64,000 nucleotides of DNA, taken from assembly GCA_031296325.1 (NCBI GenBank), contig JARLFY010000025.1, positions 1 through 64,000 of the forward strand, in the 5' to 3' direction. The notes under the pieces are model-generated. The model was not told where the DNA came from. It saw only the letters and a program-made list of their open reading frames with translations, and ran no database searches. How positions within the stretch are numbered: position 1 is the first letter of the stretch; the number at the start of each line of letters is the position of its first letter. This document shows, one piece after another, positions 37,035 to 44,810 of the stretch. This DNA comes from Acidobacteriaceae bacterium. Its GTDB lineage: Bacteria > Acidobacteriota > Terriglobia > Terriglobales > Acidobacteriaceae. The position numbers and the translations under genes are program-made.

Positions 37035-38672
37035 CCGATTGAGCAGATCAACCGGCTGATAGACGTCCTTGATGCGGAAGGCCCCGGCCAGATCGGGGTG
37101 CCGCCGGGCGACGGCGCGATACATCTCCCACGCCACGCGGCGATAGCTGAAGTGGCCCGCCACGCCGCTGCGCAGCTCGGAGATATAGAGCGCCTCGGCC
37201 AAGTCCATCTTGAAGAGAGCGCGAACGCGTGTGCCAAGCGGCAGCAGGTAGGTCGCATTCTCTGGCCCTGCCGTATCGCACAGGCTGCGGTAGGCGGCGT
37301 GGGCGGCGTCCATGGCGGCTCTGTAGGCCTCGTCGAGTCCGCACTCAACCAGCGTAGGCTGGCCCGGACAGACCGGCGTCTCGTAGCCGTGAAGATCCGT
37401 GTAGGGCTGGATGAGCTGTACGCAGCGGCGATGGCGGTGCATGTCGCGGAATCCGCCGATGTCCATCAGGATGTCGAACTTGAAGCTCTGTCCGGCGGAG
37501 AAGGCGCGGGGCAGTTCGTCGTGCGGGCCGCGATGCTTGGTGCCAAGGGCGACGATCTCCGCAATCCCCGCCGGACTCAGCGCGATCACCGTGCGCTGAA
37601 TCTGGCGCAGCGGGTAGTGGCACTCGGAGTAGAGCAGCGAGCTAGCCAACTCGACCTCCAGCGGCCCTGCGAGTTCGACCAGATCGACGACCGGAGCGTC
37701 CTCTATTGGCTGGCCCGCCATCAACTCTGCGGCGGCTGCGCGCAGTTCGCCGCGGGTGGCAATGGCGTAGGCATTGGGAGCGGAGTACTTGACCAGCGTC
37801 GGCGCCGTCTTGACCGGGCGCAGCAGAACCTCGGCGAGCTTGTCGCCGCACAGCCTGTCGACCGAGCCGACCTCTTCGCACAGTACACGCGCCTCGGCGT
37901 GGGTGACGTTCCACGCAGGCTCTGCGGCGGCCTTGCGCAGCTTCTCTCCCAGGCTGCGCACCTCGGCGAACTCGCTGCCCAGCAACCGCGAGATCTGCCC
38001 TTCCAGCGTGCGCGCGCTGACGATCTGCCCCAGCGAGGTGTTGGTCGCCAGCGGCAGCAGATAACGCGCCACATCGAAGGCACGGGCCTTCAACGTGCGC
38101 AGATAGGCCTCATCCTTCATCTCCGCGGGCTTGGGAACGGCGTTCTTCAGCGACTTGAGCGTCCCCGCACTGACGCAGTCATACGCGGCGAAGAGCGCCT
38201 CGATCGAGCCGGTATAGTCCTCCGTACACTCGCCCAACTCCGGCGTGAACCAGCCCGACTTGCGGAAGTTCTGGTAGCGCGTGCTGCGCTCCTGTCCGTC
38301 CCAACGCTGCTCGTCCACCAGAGCAATCGCAGCCAGCAGCGACAGGCGTTCGATGGCAAAGGGAATGTGCGCCAGATCGGCGATCGAGCGATGCCCATAC
38401 TGAAAGTAGAAGGTGTTCAGGAACTGCTCAGCCCTCTGCGCGCTGATCTCCGCCAACGACTCCTTCATGTTGAGCGAGGAGCGCGAGTACTTCGCCATGG
38501 CGTAGGCCAGAACCTCCGGGTCCGCGCCCTGAATGGCGTAGACATCGGTCTGGTTCGCAGCAGAGACCGAAGCGGCGGGCTGGGTCGAGTCGGCGGGCTT
38601 CAGGTCGGCAGACTTCGCGGAAGAGTTCTGATCGGAGTTCGGGGAGGTAGGCATAGGCTGGTTATCGAGCAT
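37032..38672 (-). CDS. ThyX-related protein with two fused thymidylate-synthase-like halves
   Basis: A 546-residue protein related to flavin-dependent thymidylate synthase, about twice the usual ThyX length. The first half has FYFQYGHRSIADLAHIPFAIERLSLLAAIALVDEQRW then ERSTRYQNF, which matches the His-Ser and S-x-RY parts of ThyX. The second half has GPHDELPRAFSAGQSFKFDILMDIGGFRDMHRHRRCVQL, which resembles the RHR region. Neither half shows the complete RHRxxSxxxxSxRY motif, so activity may differ from canonical ThyX. The N-terminal 40 residues are low-complexity Ser/Ala. It is upstream of no other nucleotide gene. Confidence 0.7.
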   Translation of the reverse strand: MLDNQPMPTSPNSDQNSSAKSADLKPADSTQPAASVSAANQTDVYAIQGADPEVLAYAMAKYSRSSLNMKESLAEISAQRAEQFLNTFYFQYGHRSIADLAHIPFAIERLSLLAAIALVDEQRWDGQERSTRYQNFRKSGWFTPELGECTEDYTGSIEALFAAYDCVSAGTLKSLKNAVPKPAEMKDEAYLRTLKARAFDVARYLLPLATNTSLGQIVSARTLEGQISRLLGSEFAEVRSLGEKLRKAAAEPAWNVTHAEARVLCEEVGSVDRLCGDKLAEVLLRPVKTAPTLVKYSAPNAYAIATRGELRAAAAELMAGQPIEDAPVVDLVELAGPLEVELASSLLYSECHYPLRQIQRTVIALSPAGIAEIVALGTKHRGPHDELPRAFSAGQSFKFDILMDIGGFRDMHRHRRCVQLIQPYTDLHGYETPVCPGQPTLVECGLDEAYRAAMDAAHAAYRSLCDTAGPENATYLLPLGTRVRALFKMDLAEALYISELRSGVAGHFSYRRVAWEMYRAVARRHPDLAGAFRIKDVYQPVDLLNR

Positions 38673-38723
38673 CTCAAACAGAATATGCTATCCGCGCTCG
38701 CCGCGTGAATCTGATTATTCCTT

Positions 38724-38825
38724 GAAGACATTGTCATTCTGAGCGGAGCAGAGAATCCCCGCATTTGTTCTTGCGGTTGCTTGTCCTAAATCCGCGTTCC
38801 TCCGTGCAGATCCGTGGTCGGCCCT
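38724..38825. repeat. Family B core and family E string between ThyX-like gene and hisH
   Basis: A family B core (GTCATTCTGAGCGGAGCAGA then GAATCCCCGCATTTG, about 38732-38766), followed by TCCGCGTTCCTCCGTGCAGA and TCCGTGG (family E). The outer ends of the element are missing. Confidence 0.65.
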
Positions 38826-38830
38826 TCGCC

Positions 38831-39457
38831 CTACAACTCCACAAAGTTTTTGAAGACCTGCAACCCCACCGCCGCCGACTTCTCCGGATGGAACTGCACG
38901 CCCATCACGTTGTCGCGTTCCACCGCTGCGGTAAACGTTCCGCCGTAGTGCGTGATTGCGGCGGTTGCCGCGACCACCGGCGCGCGCCACGAGTGCGTGT
39001 AGTAGACGAAGCCGCCGTCCTTCACCCCGCGCAGCAGCCGCGAGTCCTCGCGAATACCCTCAAGCGAGTTCCAGCCCACATGCGGCGACTTCAGATCCGC
39101 CCCCTCGTACACCGCAGGAAAATGCTCGCACATTCCCGCAAACGCTCCCAGCCCCTTCGTCCCAGGAGCCTCGGTCGAGCCTTCGAAGAGCCACTGCAGG
39201 CCGACGCAGATCCCCAGAAACCACGCGCCTTTGGCGATACTCTCGCGCACGGCTTCGGTCAGGCCAAGATCTTCCAGCAACTGCGTCGACTGAAAGTGCC
39301 CCACGCCGGGGAGGACAACTTTGTCGGCCCCACGCACCACCTCCGGCGACTGCGTCACCACCACCTCGCGCGCGGTGCGTTCCTCGCCCAGCAGATAGCG
39401 CAGCGCCTTCACCACGCTCGTCAAATTCCCCGCCTTGTAATCAATCACTGCAATCAT
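38831..39457 (-). CDS. hisH: Imidazole glycerol phosphate synthase subunit HisH
   Basis: A 208-residue glutamine amidotransferase that feeds ammonia to HisF. MIAVIDYKAGNLTSVVKALRYL, KVVLPGVGHF, the nucleophile Cys in GICVGLQWLFEGS and the late HPEKSAAVGL with catalytic His and Glu are all present. It is the last gene on the minus-strand histidine block; its partner hisF lies 8.3 kb away on the other strand. Confidence 0.95.
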   Translation of the reverse strand: MIAVIDYKAGNLTSVVKALRYLLGEERTAREVVVTQSPEVVRGADKVVLPGVGHFQSTQLLEDLGLTEAVRESIAKGAWFLGICVGLQWLFEGSTEAPGTKGLGAFAGMCEHFPAVYEGADLKSPHVGWNSLEGIREDSRLLRGVKDGGFVYYTHSWRAPVVAATAAITHYGGTFTAAVERDNVMGVQFHPEKSAAVGLQVFKNFVEL

Positions 39458-39897
39458 CGAAACTCCAAATACTTAACACCGATTTTCACCGAGAGGCACC
39501 GATCAAAAGCAGTTCTCAATAAAATCTGGGTTCCACGGACTAGAACATTTCAGAAATTGCTATAGTCCAATTTGTTTGTCATTCCGTAGCATTATTAGTG
39601 TGCCATTCCGTCGCGTCTTTTGTTTGTCATTCCGTAGCAAAGCGAAGGAATCTGCTTTTGCTCACTTCACAACGGTCTGCACCATTACCGAAAGCGCTCT
39701 AGAGTACTGATTCATTAATTCGTAGCAATAAACCAAGGGCCAAGGACGCTAAACCAAGGGCTGAAGGCCCGTTCTATACCAGCCTAGGCCGAAGGCCTAG
39801 GGTTACGTTCATCACGGAACCAAGGGCTGAAGGCCCGAACTATAACTTCATAGAACTACTAACTCCGAACACTAGATCGGTGTTATGTTCTCCATCG
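39458..39897. other. 440-base gap between hisB and hisH filled with repeats
   Basis: No gene. In order: a family E-like string (CACCGATTTTCACCGAGAGG, 39478-39497), a family A element with ends ACTAGAACATTTCAGAAATTG (about 39539) and CCGAAAGCGCTCTAGAG (about 39690), containing three partial GTCATTCCG cores, then a family C string (39729-39845) with two CAAGGGCTGAAGGCCCG units and CCTAGGCCGAAGGCCTAGG. The histidine operon transcript must cross all of this to reach hisH, unless hisH has its own promoter. Confidence 0.7.
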
Positions 39898-40506
39898 TTA
39901 CAGCAGTCCCTTGGTACTCGGCAGCATCTCGCGCATTCTTTCATCACGCGAGCAGGCGCCGCGCATGGCTCGGGCGAAGGCCTTGAAGATGGCTTCGATC
40001 TTGTGGTGATTGCTGCGTCCGTACATGATTTTTACGTGGACGTTGGCCTTGGCTCCGCGCGCGAATCCCTCGAAGAAGTCCGTCAGTAGCTCGCTCTGGA
40101 AGTCGCCGACCATGGGCACGGTGACTTGGTCGTCGACGACGTAGGCCGTGCGCCCGCTCAGGTCAACGGCGGCGACGGCCAGCGTCTCGTCCATCGTCAT
40201 CACGAAGTAGCCCGCGCGCATGATGCCCTTCTTGTCGCCCAGCGCAATGCCGAAGGCCTCGCCCAGTGCGATGCCCACGTCCTCCACCGTGTGGTGCTGA
40301 TCGACGTCGAGGTCGCCGGTGCATTTGAGCGTGAGGTCGAAGCCGCCGTGGCGCGTGAACAGCTCCAGCATGTGGTCGAAGAATCGAATCCCGGTCGAGA
40401 CCGAGTACGCGCCCTGGCCATCAATCGTCAGCGTCAAGGCAATCTGCGTCTCGGTCGTACTGCGCTCGATCGTACCCGTGCGAACACTCTCAATTTGTGA
40501 ATCCAT
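39898..40506 (-). CDS. hisB: Imidazoleglycerol-phosphate dehydratase
   Basis: A 202-residue monofunctional IGP dehydratase (no phosphatase domain). [17 protein letters not shown] and [18 protein letters not shown] carry the manganese-binding His/Glu residues; [21 protein letters not shown] and [18 protein letters not shown] are the second half-repeat. The start is ATG at 40506 with AGGAG eight bases upstream. It is 30 bases after hisC. Confidence 0.95.
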   Translation of the reverse strand: MDSQIESVRTGTIERSTTETQIALTLTIDGQGAYSVSTGIRFFDHMLELFTRHGGFDLTLKCTGDLDVDQHHTVEDVGIALGEAFGIALGDKKGIMRAGYFVMTMDETLAVAAVDLSGRTAYVVDDQVTVPMVGDFQSELLTDFFEGFARGAKANVHVKIMYGRSNHHKIEAIFKAFARAMRGACSRDERMREMLPSTKGLL

Positions 40507-40536
40507 CACTCAATCTCCTATGCCGTCGCTGACTTG

Positions 40537-41646
40537 CTAACTCGCTGCTACCCAACCAATCTCTTGCAAAGACTCCTTCAATGCGGCGAGTCCCTGCGTC
40601 ACATGATCTTCAATCCCAATCGTAATGCGTACGAAGCCATCGCATCCGGGATCGCTCGACCGATCGCGCAGCAGCACGCCGCGTGTGCGCATCGCCTTCA
40701 CCAACTCAGTATGCTTCGCGCCAATCTTCATCAGCACAAAGTTCGCGTGGCTGGGGAAAAAATCAATGCCAAGAGCGCGCAGCCCATCCATCATTCGCGC
40801 GCGCCCCGTGTTCACCTGATCGCAGTACCAGTCGAGATAAGTACCGTCGGCCAGCGCCACCGGCAGGCAGTCCAGCGCGATGCCATTGACGTTGTAGGGC
40901 GAGCTGACCTTGCGCACCAGCTTCATCAACTCGGCATTCCCCGCCAGCATTCCAATGCGCAGAAACGCCAGTCCATAGGCCTTTGAAAACGTCCGCGCCA
41001 CCAGCAGATTCGGCACCTTGCCCACATCGGCCAGCACCGAGTCGCCGTGAAAGTGATAGTAAGCCTCATCGGCCAAAACCACAGCCTGCGGAGCCGCAGC
41101 GCAGATGGCAAGCATTTGCTCGCGGCTAACGATTGCTCCCGTAGGATTGTTCGGCGAGGCGACAATAATCAGCTTGGTCTTCGGCGTAATCGCCGCAAGA
41201 AATCGCTCGTAGGGAAACTCCAGAGACTCGTCGGCCTGCACGCGAACCAGATGCGAGGTCATCATGCGCGCGCTGACCTCGTACATAAAGAAGGTCGGCG
41301 TGCAGATAATCGCCTCGTCGTCCTCCTCCAGAAACGCCGCGCAGATCAGGTGAATCGCCTCATCGACGCCGTTGGTCAGCAACACCTGATCGGGCCGCAA
41401 ACCGAAGTGCTCCGCAGTAATCCGCTCCACGCCCTCGCGCTCGGGATACTTCGTCAAGCCCTCCGCAGTAGTCTGCTTCAGCCGCTTGAGTACCTTCGGC
41501 GACGCCGCATAAGTATTCTCATTGAAGTCCAACCGCAACGCATCGCGCGCGGCCAGCGGAGGATGATACTCCGGCATCGCCAGCACCGCTCTGCGCGCCT
41601 GCGGCAACTCGTTCTTCACGCTCTCAACCTTAGCCACACTCGCCAT
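40537..41646 (-). CDS. hisC: Histidinol-phosphate aminotransferase
   Basis: A 369-residue class I/II PLP enzyme. LRLDFNENTYAASPKVLKRL is the N-terminal signature, GVDEAIHLICAAFLEE follows, and the PLP lysine lies in ARTFSKAYGLAFLRIG. The start is ATG at 41646 (MASVAKVESVKNELP), with GAGGCGG upstream; the open frame continues back to a GTG touching the hisD stop, so an alternative overlapping start at 41676 exists. It is part of the hisI-G-D-C-B-H block. Confidence 0.94.
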   Translation of the reverse strand: MASVAKVESVKNELPQARRAVLAMPEYHPPLAARDALRLDFNENTYAASPKVLKRLKQTTAEGLTKYPEREGVERITAEHFGLRPDQVLLTNGVDEAIHLICAAFLEEDDEAIICTPTFFMYEVSARMMTSHLVRVQADESLEFPYERFLAAITPKTKLIIVASPNNPTGAIVSREQMLAICAAAPQAVVLADEAYYHFHGDSVLADVGKVPNLLVARTFSKAYGLAFLRIGMLAGNAELMKLVRKVSSPYNVNGIALDCLPVALADGTYLDWYCDQVNTGRARMMDGLRALGIDFFPSHANFVLMKIGAKHTELVKAMRTRGVLLRDRSSDPGCDGFVRITIGIEDHVTQGLAALKESLQEIGWVAAS

Positions 41647-41676
41647 CCCATCCGCCTCACTCACTCGCAACCGCAC

Positions 41677-42936
41677 TTACCGCATCTTCACGCGCACACT
41701 CTGCGCATGGCCCATCAAACCCTCAGCCTCGGCCAGCGCAATCGCATGCGGCCCCATCGCGCGCAGCCCCTTGCGGGTGTACTGTTGCACCGTAATCACC
41801 TTGACGAAGTCCATCACGCTCAGCCCGCCGCGCACACGACCCACGCGCCCCGTCGGCAAAACATGGTTCGGCCCAGAGATGTAGTCTCCCATCGACTGCG
41901 GCGAATACGCGCCCACAAACACCGAACCCGCATTGCGAACCCACTTCAGATCCGCCGCTGCATCCACCGTCAGATGCTCCGGCGCCAGCCGATTCGTCAG
42001 CACGCGCGCCTCTGCAACCGTTTCGGTTACAAATACAAATCCCTGCGCCGCCAGCGACTGTTTTGCAATCGCATTGCTCTTCGCCTGCGCCTTCACCTCG
42101 ACCATCACGGCCTCGGCAAGCGCGACGTTGCTGGTAATCAGCACAGCCAGCGCCTCGGGATCGTGCTCCGCCTGCGCAACCATGTCTGCGGCAATCCCCG
42201 CTGCATCGCCCGTCTCGCTGGTCACCACAATCTCGGTCGGACCTGCGGGCATATCGATGCCGCACTCCTGCGAGACCATCACCTTGGCTGCCGTCACATA
42301 GAGATTTCCCGGCCCAACAATCTTGTTCACGCGCGCAATCGTCGCGGTTCCGTAAGCCATCGCCGCAATTGCCTGCGCTCCGCCGACGCGATAGAACTCC
42401 GTCACTCCAGCCAGCCACGCCGCAGCCAAAGTCTCCCGCGCGGGCTTCGGCGAGCAGACCACGATGCGCTCCACGCCCGCCACCTGCGCCGGAGTCGCCG
42501 TCATCAACAGCGTCGAGGGCAGCGGATAACGTCCGCCGGGAACGTAGCAACCGACGCTCTCCAGCGGGCGAACAATCTGTCCAGCCTTCACTCCATCCGC
42601 CGGAGTGATCGTCCATTCCTTCGGCTTCTGCGCCGCAGCGAAGGCGCGAATGTTGGCCTGAGCCGCGCGCATCGCCGCTTGCAACTCCGGCGCAGTCGCC
42701 TTCCACGCGGCCTTCATCTCCTCGCGCGAGACCAGCAGCGAAGCCTCCGGCTTCATCCCATCGAACTTCGCCGACAGCTCGCGCAGAGCCGCATCGCCGC
42801 GCTCTCGCACCGATGTAACGATGCGCGTTACATCGGCTTCCACCTTCGATGTGTTGGCCGCACCGCGCTGTTCGATCGTCTCGATCAGCGCGGCGGCAGC
42901 CTTCTTCGTTCGTCCAAACGTTCGTACCAGCTTCAT
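41677..42936 (-). CDS. hisD: Histidinol dehydrogenase
   Basis: A 419-residue NAD-dependent enzyme that carries out the last two oxidations to histidine. Signatures are SVGCYVPGGRYPLPSTLLMTATPAQVAG, GGAQAIAAMAYGT, VDKIVGPGN-like VNKIVGPGNLYVTAAK and the zinc-site block AGPTEIVVTSE, plus GPNHVLPTGRVGRVRGGLSV. It starts ATG at 42936 after AGAGGATAGAA. A complete family B element separates it from hisG. Confidence 0.96.
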   Translation of the reverse strand: MKLVRTFGRTKKAAAALIETIEQRGAANTSKVEADVTRIVTSVRERGDAALRELSAKFDGMKPEASLLVSREEMKAAWKATAPELQAAMRAAQANIRAFAAAQKPKEWTITPADGVKAGQIVRPLESVGCYVPGGRYPLPSTLLMTATPAQVAGVERIVVCSPKPARETLAAAWLAGVTEFYRVGGAQAIAAMAYGTATIARVNKIVGPGNLYVTAAKVMVSQECGIDMPAGPTEIVVTSETGDAAGIAADMVAQAEHDPEALAVLITSNVALAEAVMVEVKAQAKSNAIAKQSLAAQGFVFVTETVAEARVLTNRLAPEHLTVDAAADLKWVRNAGSVFVGAYSPQSMGDYISGPNHVLPTGRVGRVRGGLSVMDFVKVITVQQYTRKGLRAMGPHAIALAEAEGLMGHAQSVRVKMR

Positions 42937-42946
42937 TTCTATCCTC

Positions 42947-43066
42947 TAGCGCATTTCTCGAATTACTGTAGACCAGAGATGAATTGTCATTCTGAGCGGA
43001 GCGAAGAATCCCCGCATTTTGCTCGCCCCAAAGACGGTCTACACCTTTACCGAAAAAGCTCTACTT
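42947..43066. repeat. Family B MITE-like element between hisG and hisD
   Basis: A near-complete element: left end TCTAGCGCATTTCTCGAATT and CTGTAGACCAGA, core GTCATTCTGAGCGGAGCGAA plus GAATCCCCGCATTTTGCTCG, right end GGTCTACACCTTTACCGAAA ending AAGCTCTA. Left and right ends are imperfect inverted repeats. The hisG stop codon (43067-43069) abuts the right end. Confidence 0.82.
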
Positions 43067-43942
43067 TTACAGAACGACTTTGCTCAGCGGATACTCGACG
43101 ATTCCGGTTGCGCCTGCATCCTTCAACTTGGGAATGACTTCGCGCACAATGGTCTCGTCGATGATGGTGTTCAGTGCGACCCACTCGGCGTCCTTCAGGT
43201 GCGAGATGGTCGGCGAGTTCAACGCGGGCAGTTGCGCGACGATCTTGTCGAGGTCGGCCTTCGGCGCATTCATCATCAGGCCCACGCGGCCCTGCGCAGC
43301 GATGGCGGCGTTCAACATCAGCGCGATGTTCTCGATTTTCTTGCGCTTCCAGTCGTCCTTGAACGCATCCTTGTTGGCGATCAACTGCGTCTCGCTCTCC
43401 ATCAGCGTCTCGATGATGCGCAGACGATTGGCGCGCAGGCTCGATCCGGTCTCGGTGACTTCGACGATCGCGTCGGCCAGAGTCGGAGGCTTTACCTCAG
43501 TCGCGCCCCAGCTAAACTCCACCTTGACGGGAATGTTCTTGCTCGCGAAGTAGCGCTTGGTGAACTCCACCAACTCGGTCGCGATGACCTTGCCCGCCAG
43601 ATCTTCCGGCTTCTGAAAGGGAGAATCCTCCGGCACACACAGAACCCACTTCACCTTCTGCCGGCTCACCTTGGAGTAGGTCAGACTGGTGATGTACTCC
43701 ACGTCCGTCTCGTTCTCCAACACCCAGTCGTTGCCGGTCAGACCCGCGTCCAGCGCGCCCTTTTCCACGTAGCGAGCCATCTCCTGCGCGCGCACCAGCA
43801 TGCACTCGATCTCGTCATCGTCGATACCGGGGAAGTAGCTTCGTCCACTGGCCGAGATCCGCCAGCCCGCACGCTCGAACAGAGCAATCGTTGCATCCTG
43901 CAAACTACCCTTGGGAATTCCCAACTTCAACTTCGTTGCCAT
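43067..43942 (-). CDS. hisG: ATP phosphoribosyltransferase, long form
   Basis: A 291-residue HisG of the hexameric long type, the committed and feedback-regulated step of histidine synthesis. [27 protein letters not shown] starts the protein; [15 protein letters not shown] and the [17 protein letters not shown] phosphate/PRPP loop follow; the C-terminal 75 residues form the ACT-like histidine-sensing domain. The ATG at 43942 has CAGGAG eight bases upstream; the frame is open further but unsupported. No HisZ is needed for this form. Confidence 0.94.
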   Translation of the reverse strand: MATKLKLGIPKGSLQDATIALFERAGWRISASGRSYFPGIDDDEIECMLVRAQEMARYVEKGALDAGLTGNDWVLENETDVEYITSLTYSKVSRQKVKWVLCVPEDSPFQKPEDLAGKVIATELVEFTKRYFASKNIPVKVEFSWGATEVKPPTLADAIVEVTETGSSLRANRLRIIETLMESETQLIANKDAFKDDWKRKKIENIALMLNAAIAAQGRVGLMMNAPKADLDKIVAQLPALNSPTISHLKDAEWVALNTIIDETIVREVIPKLKDAGATGIVEYPLSKVVL

Positions 43943-43986
43943 CACACTCTCCTGAAGAATCTCTGAATCCGATTTTGTTTTGAAGG

Positions 43987-44040
43987 GGCGGGACTTTAGT
44001 CCCGCCATAAATCGCCAGCATCCAATGGGGCTTTAGCCCC
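43987..44040. repeat. Family F paired hairpins between hisI and hisG
   Basis: GGCGGGACT-TT-AGTCCCGCC (43987-44006) and GGGGCT-TT-AGCCCC (44027-44040). Arrangement and 40-base spacing equal the copy at 34412-34465. The first hairpin differs there by changes on both arms. Confidence 0.78.
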
Positions 44041-44076
44041 CGAGGGAAACTTGAACGCTTATCTCAATCGTTCTCT

Positions 44077-44430
44077 TTACTTCCCTGCCGCAACTGGAAT
44101 CGGCTTGGTAAAGCAGCTCACCGTTCCCTCGTGGCAGACCAGTCCATCGCCCTCGACCTCAACGCGGAACAGCAGCGTGTCGTTGTCGCAGTCGGTTGCA
44201 GCGCTGATGATGCGCAGACGATTACCGCTGGTCTCGCCCTTCATCCAAAGCTTCTGGCGAGTGCGACTCCAGAAGGTTACGAAGCCGCTCTCCAGCGTCT
44301 TCTGGTAACTAATCTCGTTCAGGAAGCCGAGCATCAGCATCTCGCCGGTCTTGGCGTCCTGCACGATTCCCGGGACCAGGCCATCCATCTTGGCAAAGTC
44401 GATTGTTGGTGCGTTCTGTACGTTGCTCAT
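44077..44430 (-). CDS. hisI: Phosphoribosyl-AMP cyclohydrolase
   Basis: A 117-residue PRA-CH without the fused HisE pyrophosphatase. The metal-binding block SAATDCDNDTLLFRVEV and the zinc cysteines in LVCHEGTVSCF are conserved, as is LMLGFLNEISYQKTLESG. It is the first gene after the histidine attenuator and opens the block hisI-hisG-hisD-hisC-hisB-hisH. A hisE gene is not in the window. Confidence 0.94.
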   Translation of the reverse strand: MSNVQNAPTIDFAKMDGLVPGIVQDAKTGEMLMLGFLNEISYQKTLESGFVTFWSRTRQKLWMKGETSGNRLRIISAATDCDNDTLLFRVEVEGDGLVCHEGTVSCFTKPIPVAAGK

Positions 44431-44463
44431 CTCATTCTCGCTTTCGATATTTTTTACGTTGTC

Positions 44464-44482
44464 ATTCTGGCGAAGCCAGAAT
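44464..44482. repeat. Minimal family B hairpin in the hisI leader
   Basis: ATTCTGGCGAAGCCAGAAT is a perfect 8-bp stem with a GAA triloop, preceded by GTC and followed by CCCCGTATT as in family B. It lies 33 bases upstream of the hisI start, between the attenuator and the gene. Confidence 0.75.
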
Positions 44483-44607
44483 CCCCGTATTTAGTCGTTG
44501 CTTGTCTCTTCTGATAAATACTTCCAAACGGTTGAACTCATTTCGGACTACTTGCAAATCGTTGTTGCGGCTTCAAGAGTTGCGTTCTGATTGCGTCCGC
44601 GCGCAGC

Positions 44608-44643
44608 AAAAAGGCCCGCTCGCGGTATGCGCGTCGGCGGGCC
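44608..44643 (-). terminator. Attenuator terminator hairpin of the histidine operon
   Basis: On the minus strand GGCCCGC (44643-44637) pairs with GCGGGCC (44619-44613), a 7-bp pure G/C stem with an inner CGCG/CGCG pairing in the loop, followed directly by TTTTT (44612-44608). It begins 24 bases after the leader-peptide stop and lies about 180 bases before hisI. This position and shape are those of a transcription attenuator. Confidence 0.85.
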
Positions 44644-44667
44644 TCTGGAATCCTGGTGTGCGTTTTG

Positions 44668-44751
44668 CTACTTCGCCCAGCCACAGACAGCCGCCAACAC
44701 GCTTGTCGCATGATGATGGTGATGTCCACGATGCTCGGTCGAAAAGCTCAT
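44668..44751 (-). CDS. hisL: Histidine operon leader peptide, 27 aa, with five consecutive His
   Basis: A short open frame ATG at 44751 to TAG at 44668. It reads MSFSTEHRG, then five histidines (codons CAT CAC CAT CAT CAT, 44724-44710), then ATSVLAAVCGWAK. A sixth His is at position 7. Six histidines in 27 residues just before an intrinsic terminator and hisI is the classical signature of ribosome-mediated attenuation: low charged tRNA-His stalls the ribosome at the His run and should prevent the terminator hairpin from forming. A modest GGAA lies four bases upstream of the ATG. The frame is too short for ordinary gene callers. The antiterminator pairing was not modelled. Confidence 0.88.
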   Translation of the reverse strand: MSFSTEHRGHHHHHATSVLAAVCGWAK

Positions 44752-44759
44752 CTGTTCCA

Positions 44760-44789
44760 AGGCTACCGTCAACCCATTCCCTTTGTCAA
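44760..44789 (-). promoter_or_regulatory. Candidate his promoter
   Basis: On the minus strand a perfect -35 TTGACA (44789-44784), an 18-base spacer and a weaker -10 TAGCCT (44765-44760). Transcription would start close to the leader ATG at 44751, possibly giving a leaderless or very short 5' end. Position between the DUF3738 gene and hisL supports it. Confidence 0.55.
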
Positions 44790-44810
44790 CGCAGAATCAT
44801 AAGATCGGCA

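Noticed and set aside
39729..39845. Possible CRISPR-like array of family C units
   Set aside because: Units are palindromic and irregular in spacing, without unique spacers of constant length and without cas genes.
44538..44729. 63-codon frame on the minus strand overlapping the his leader
   Set aside because: It crosses the attenuator terminator, has no family features, and is out of frame with the His-rich leader, which explains the region better.
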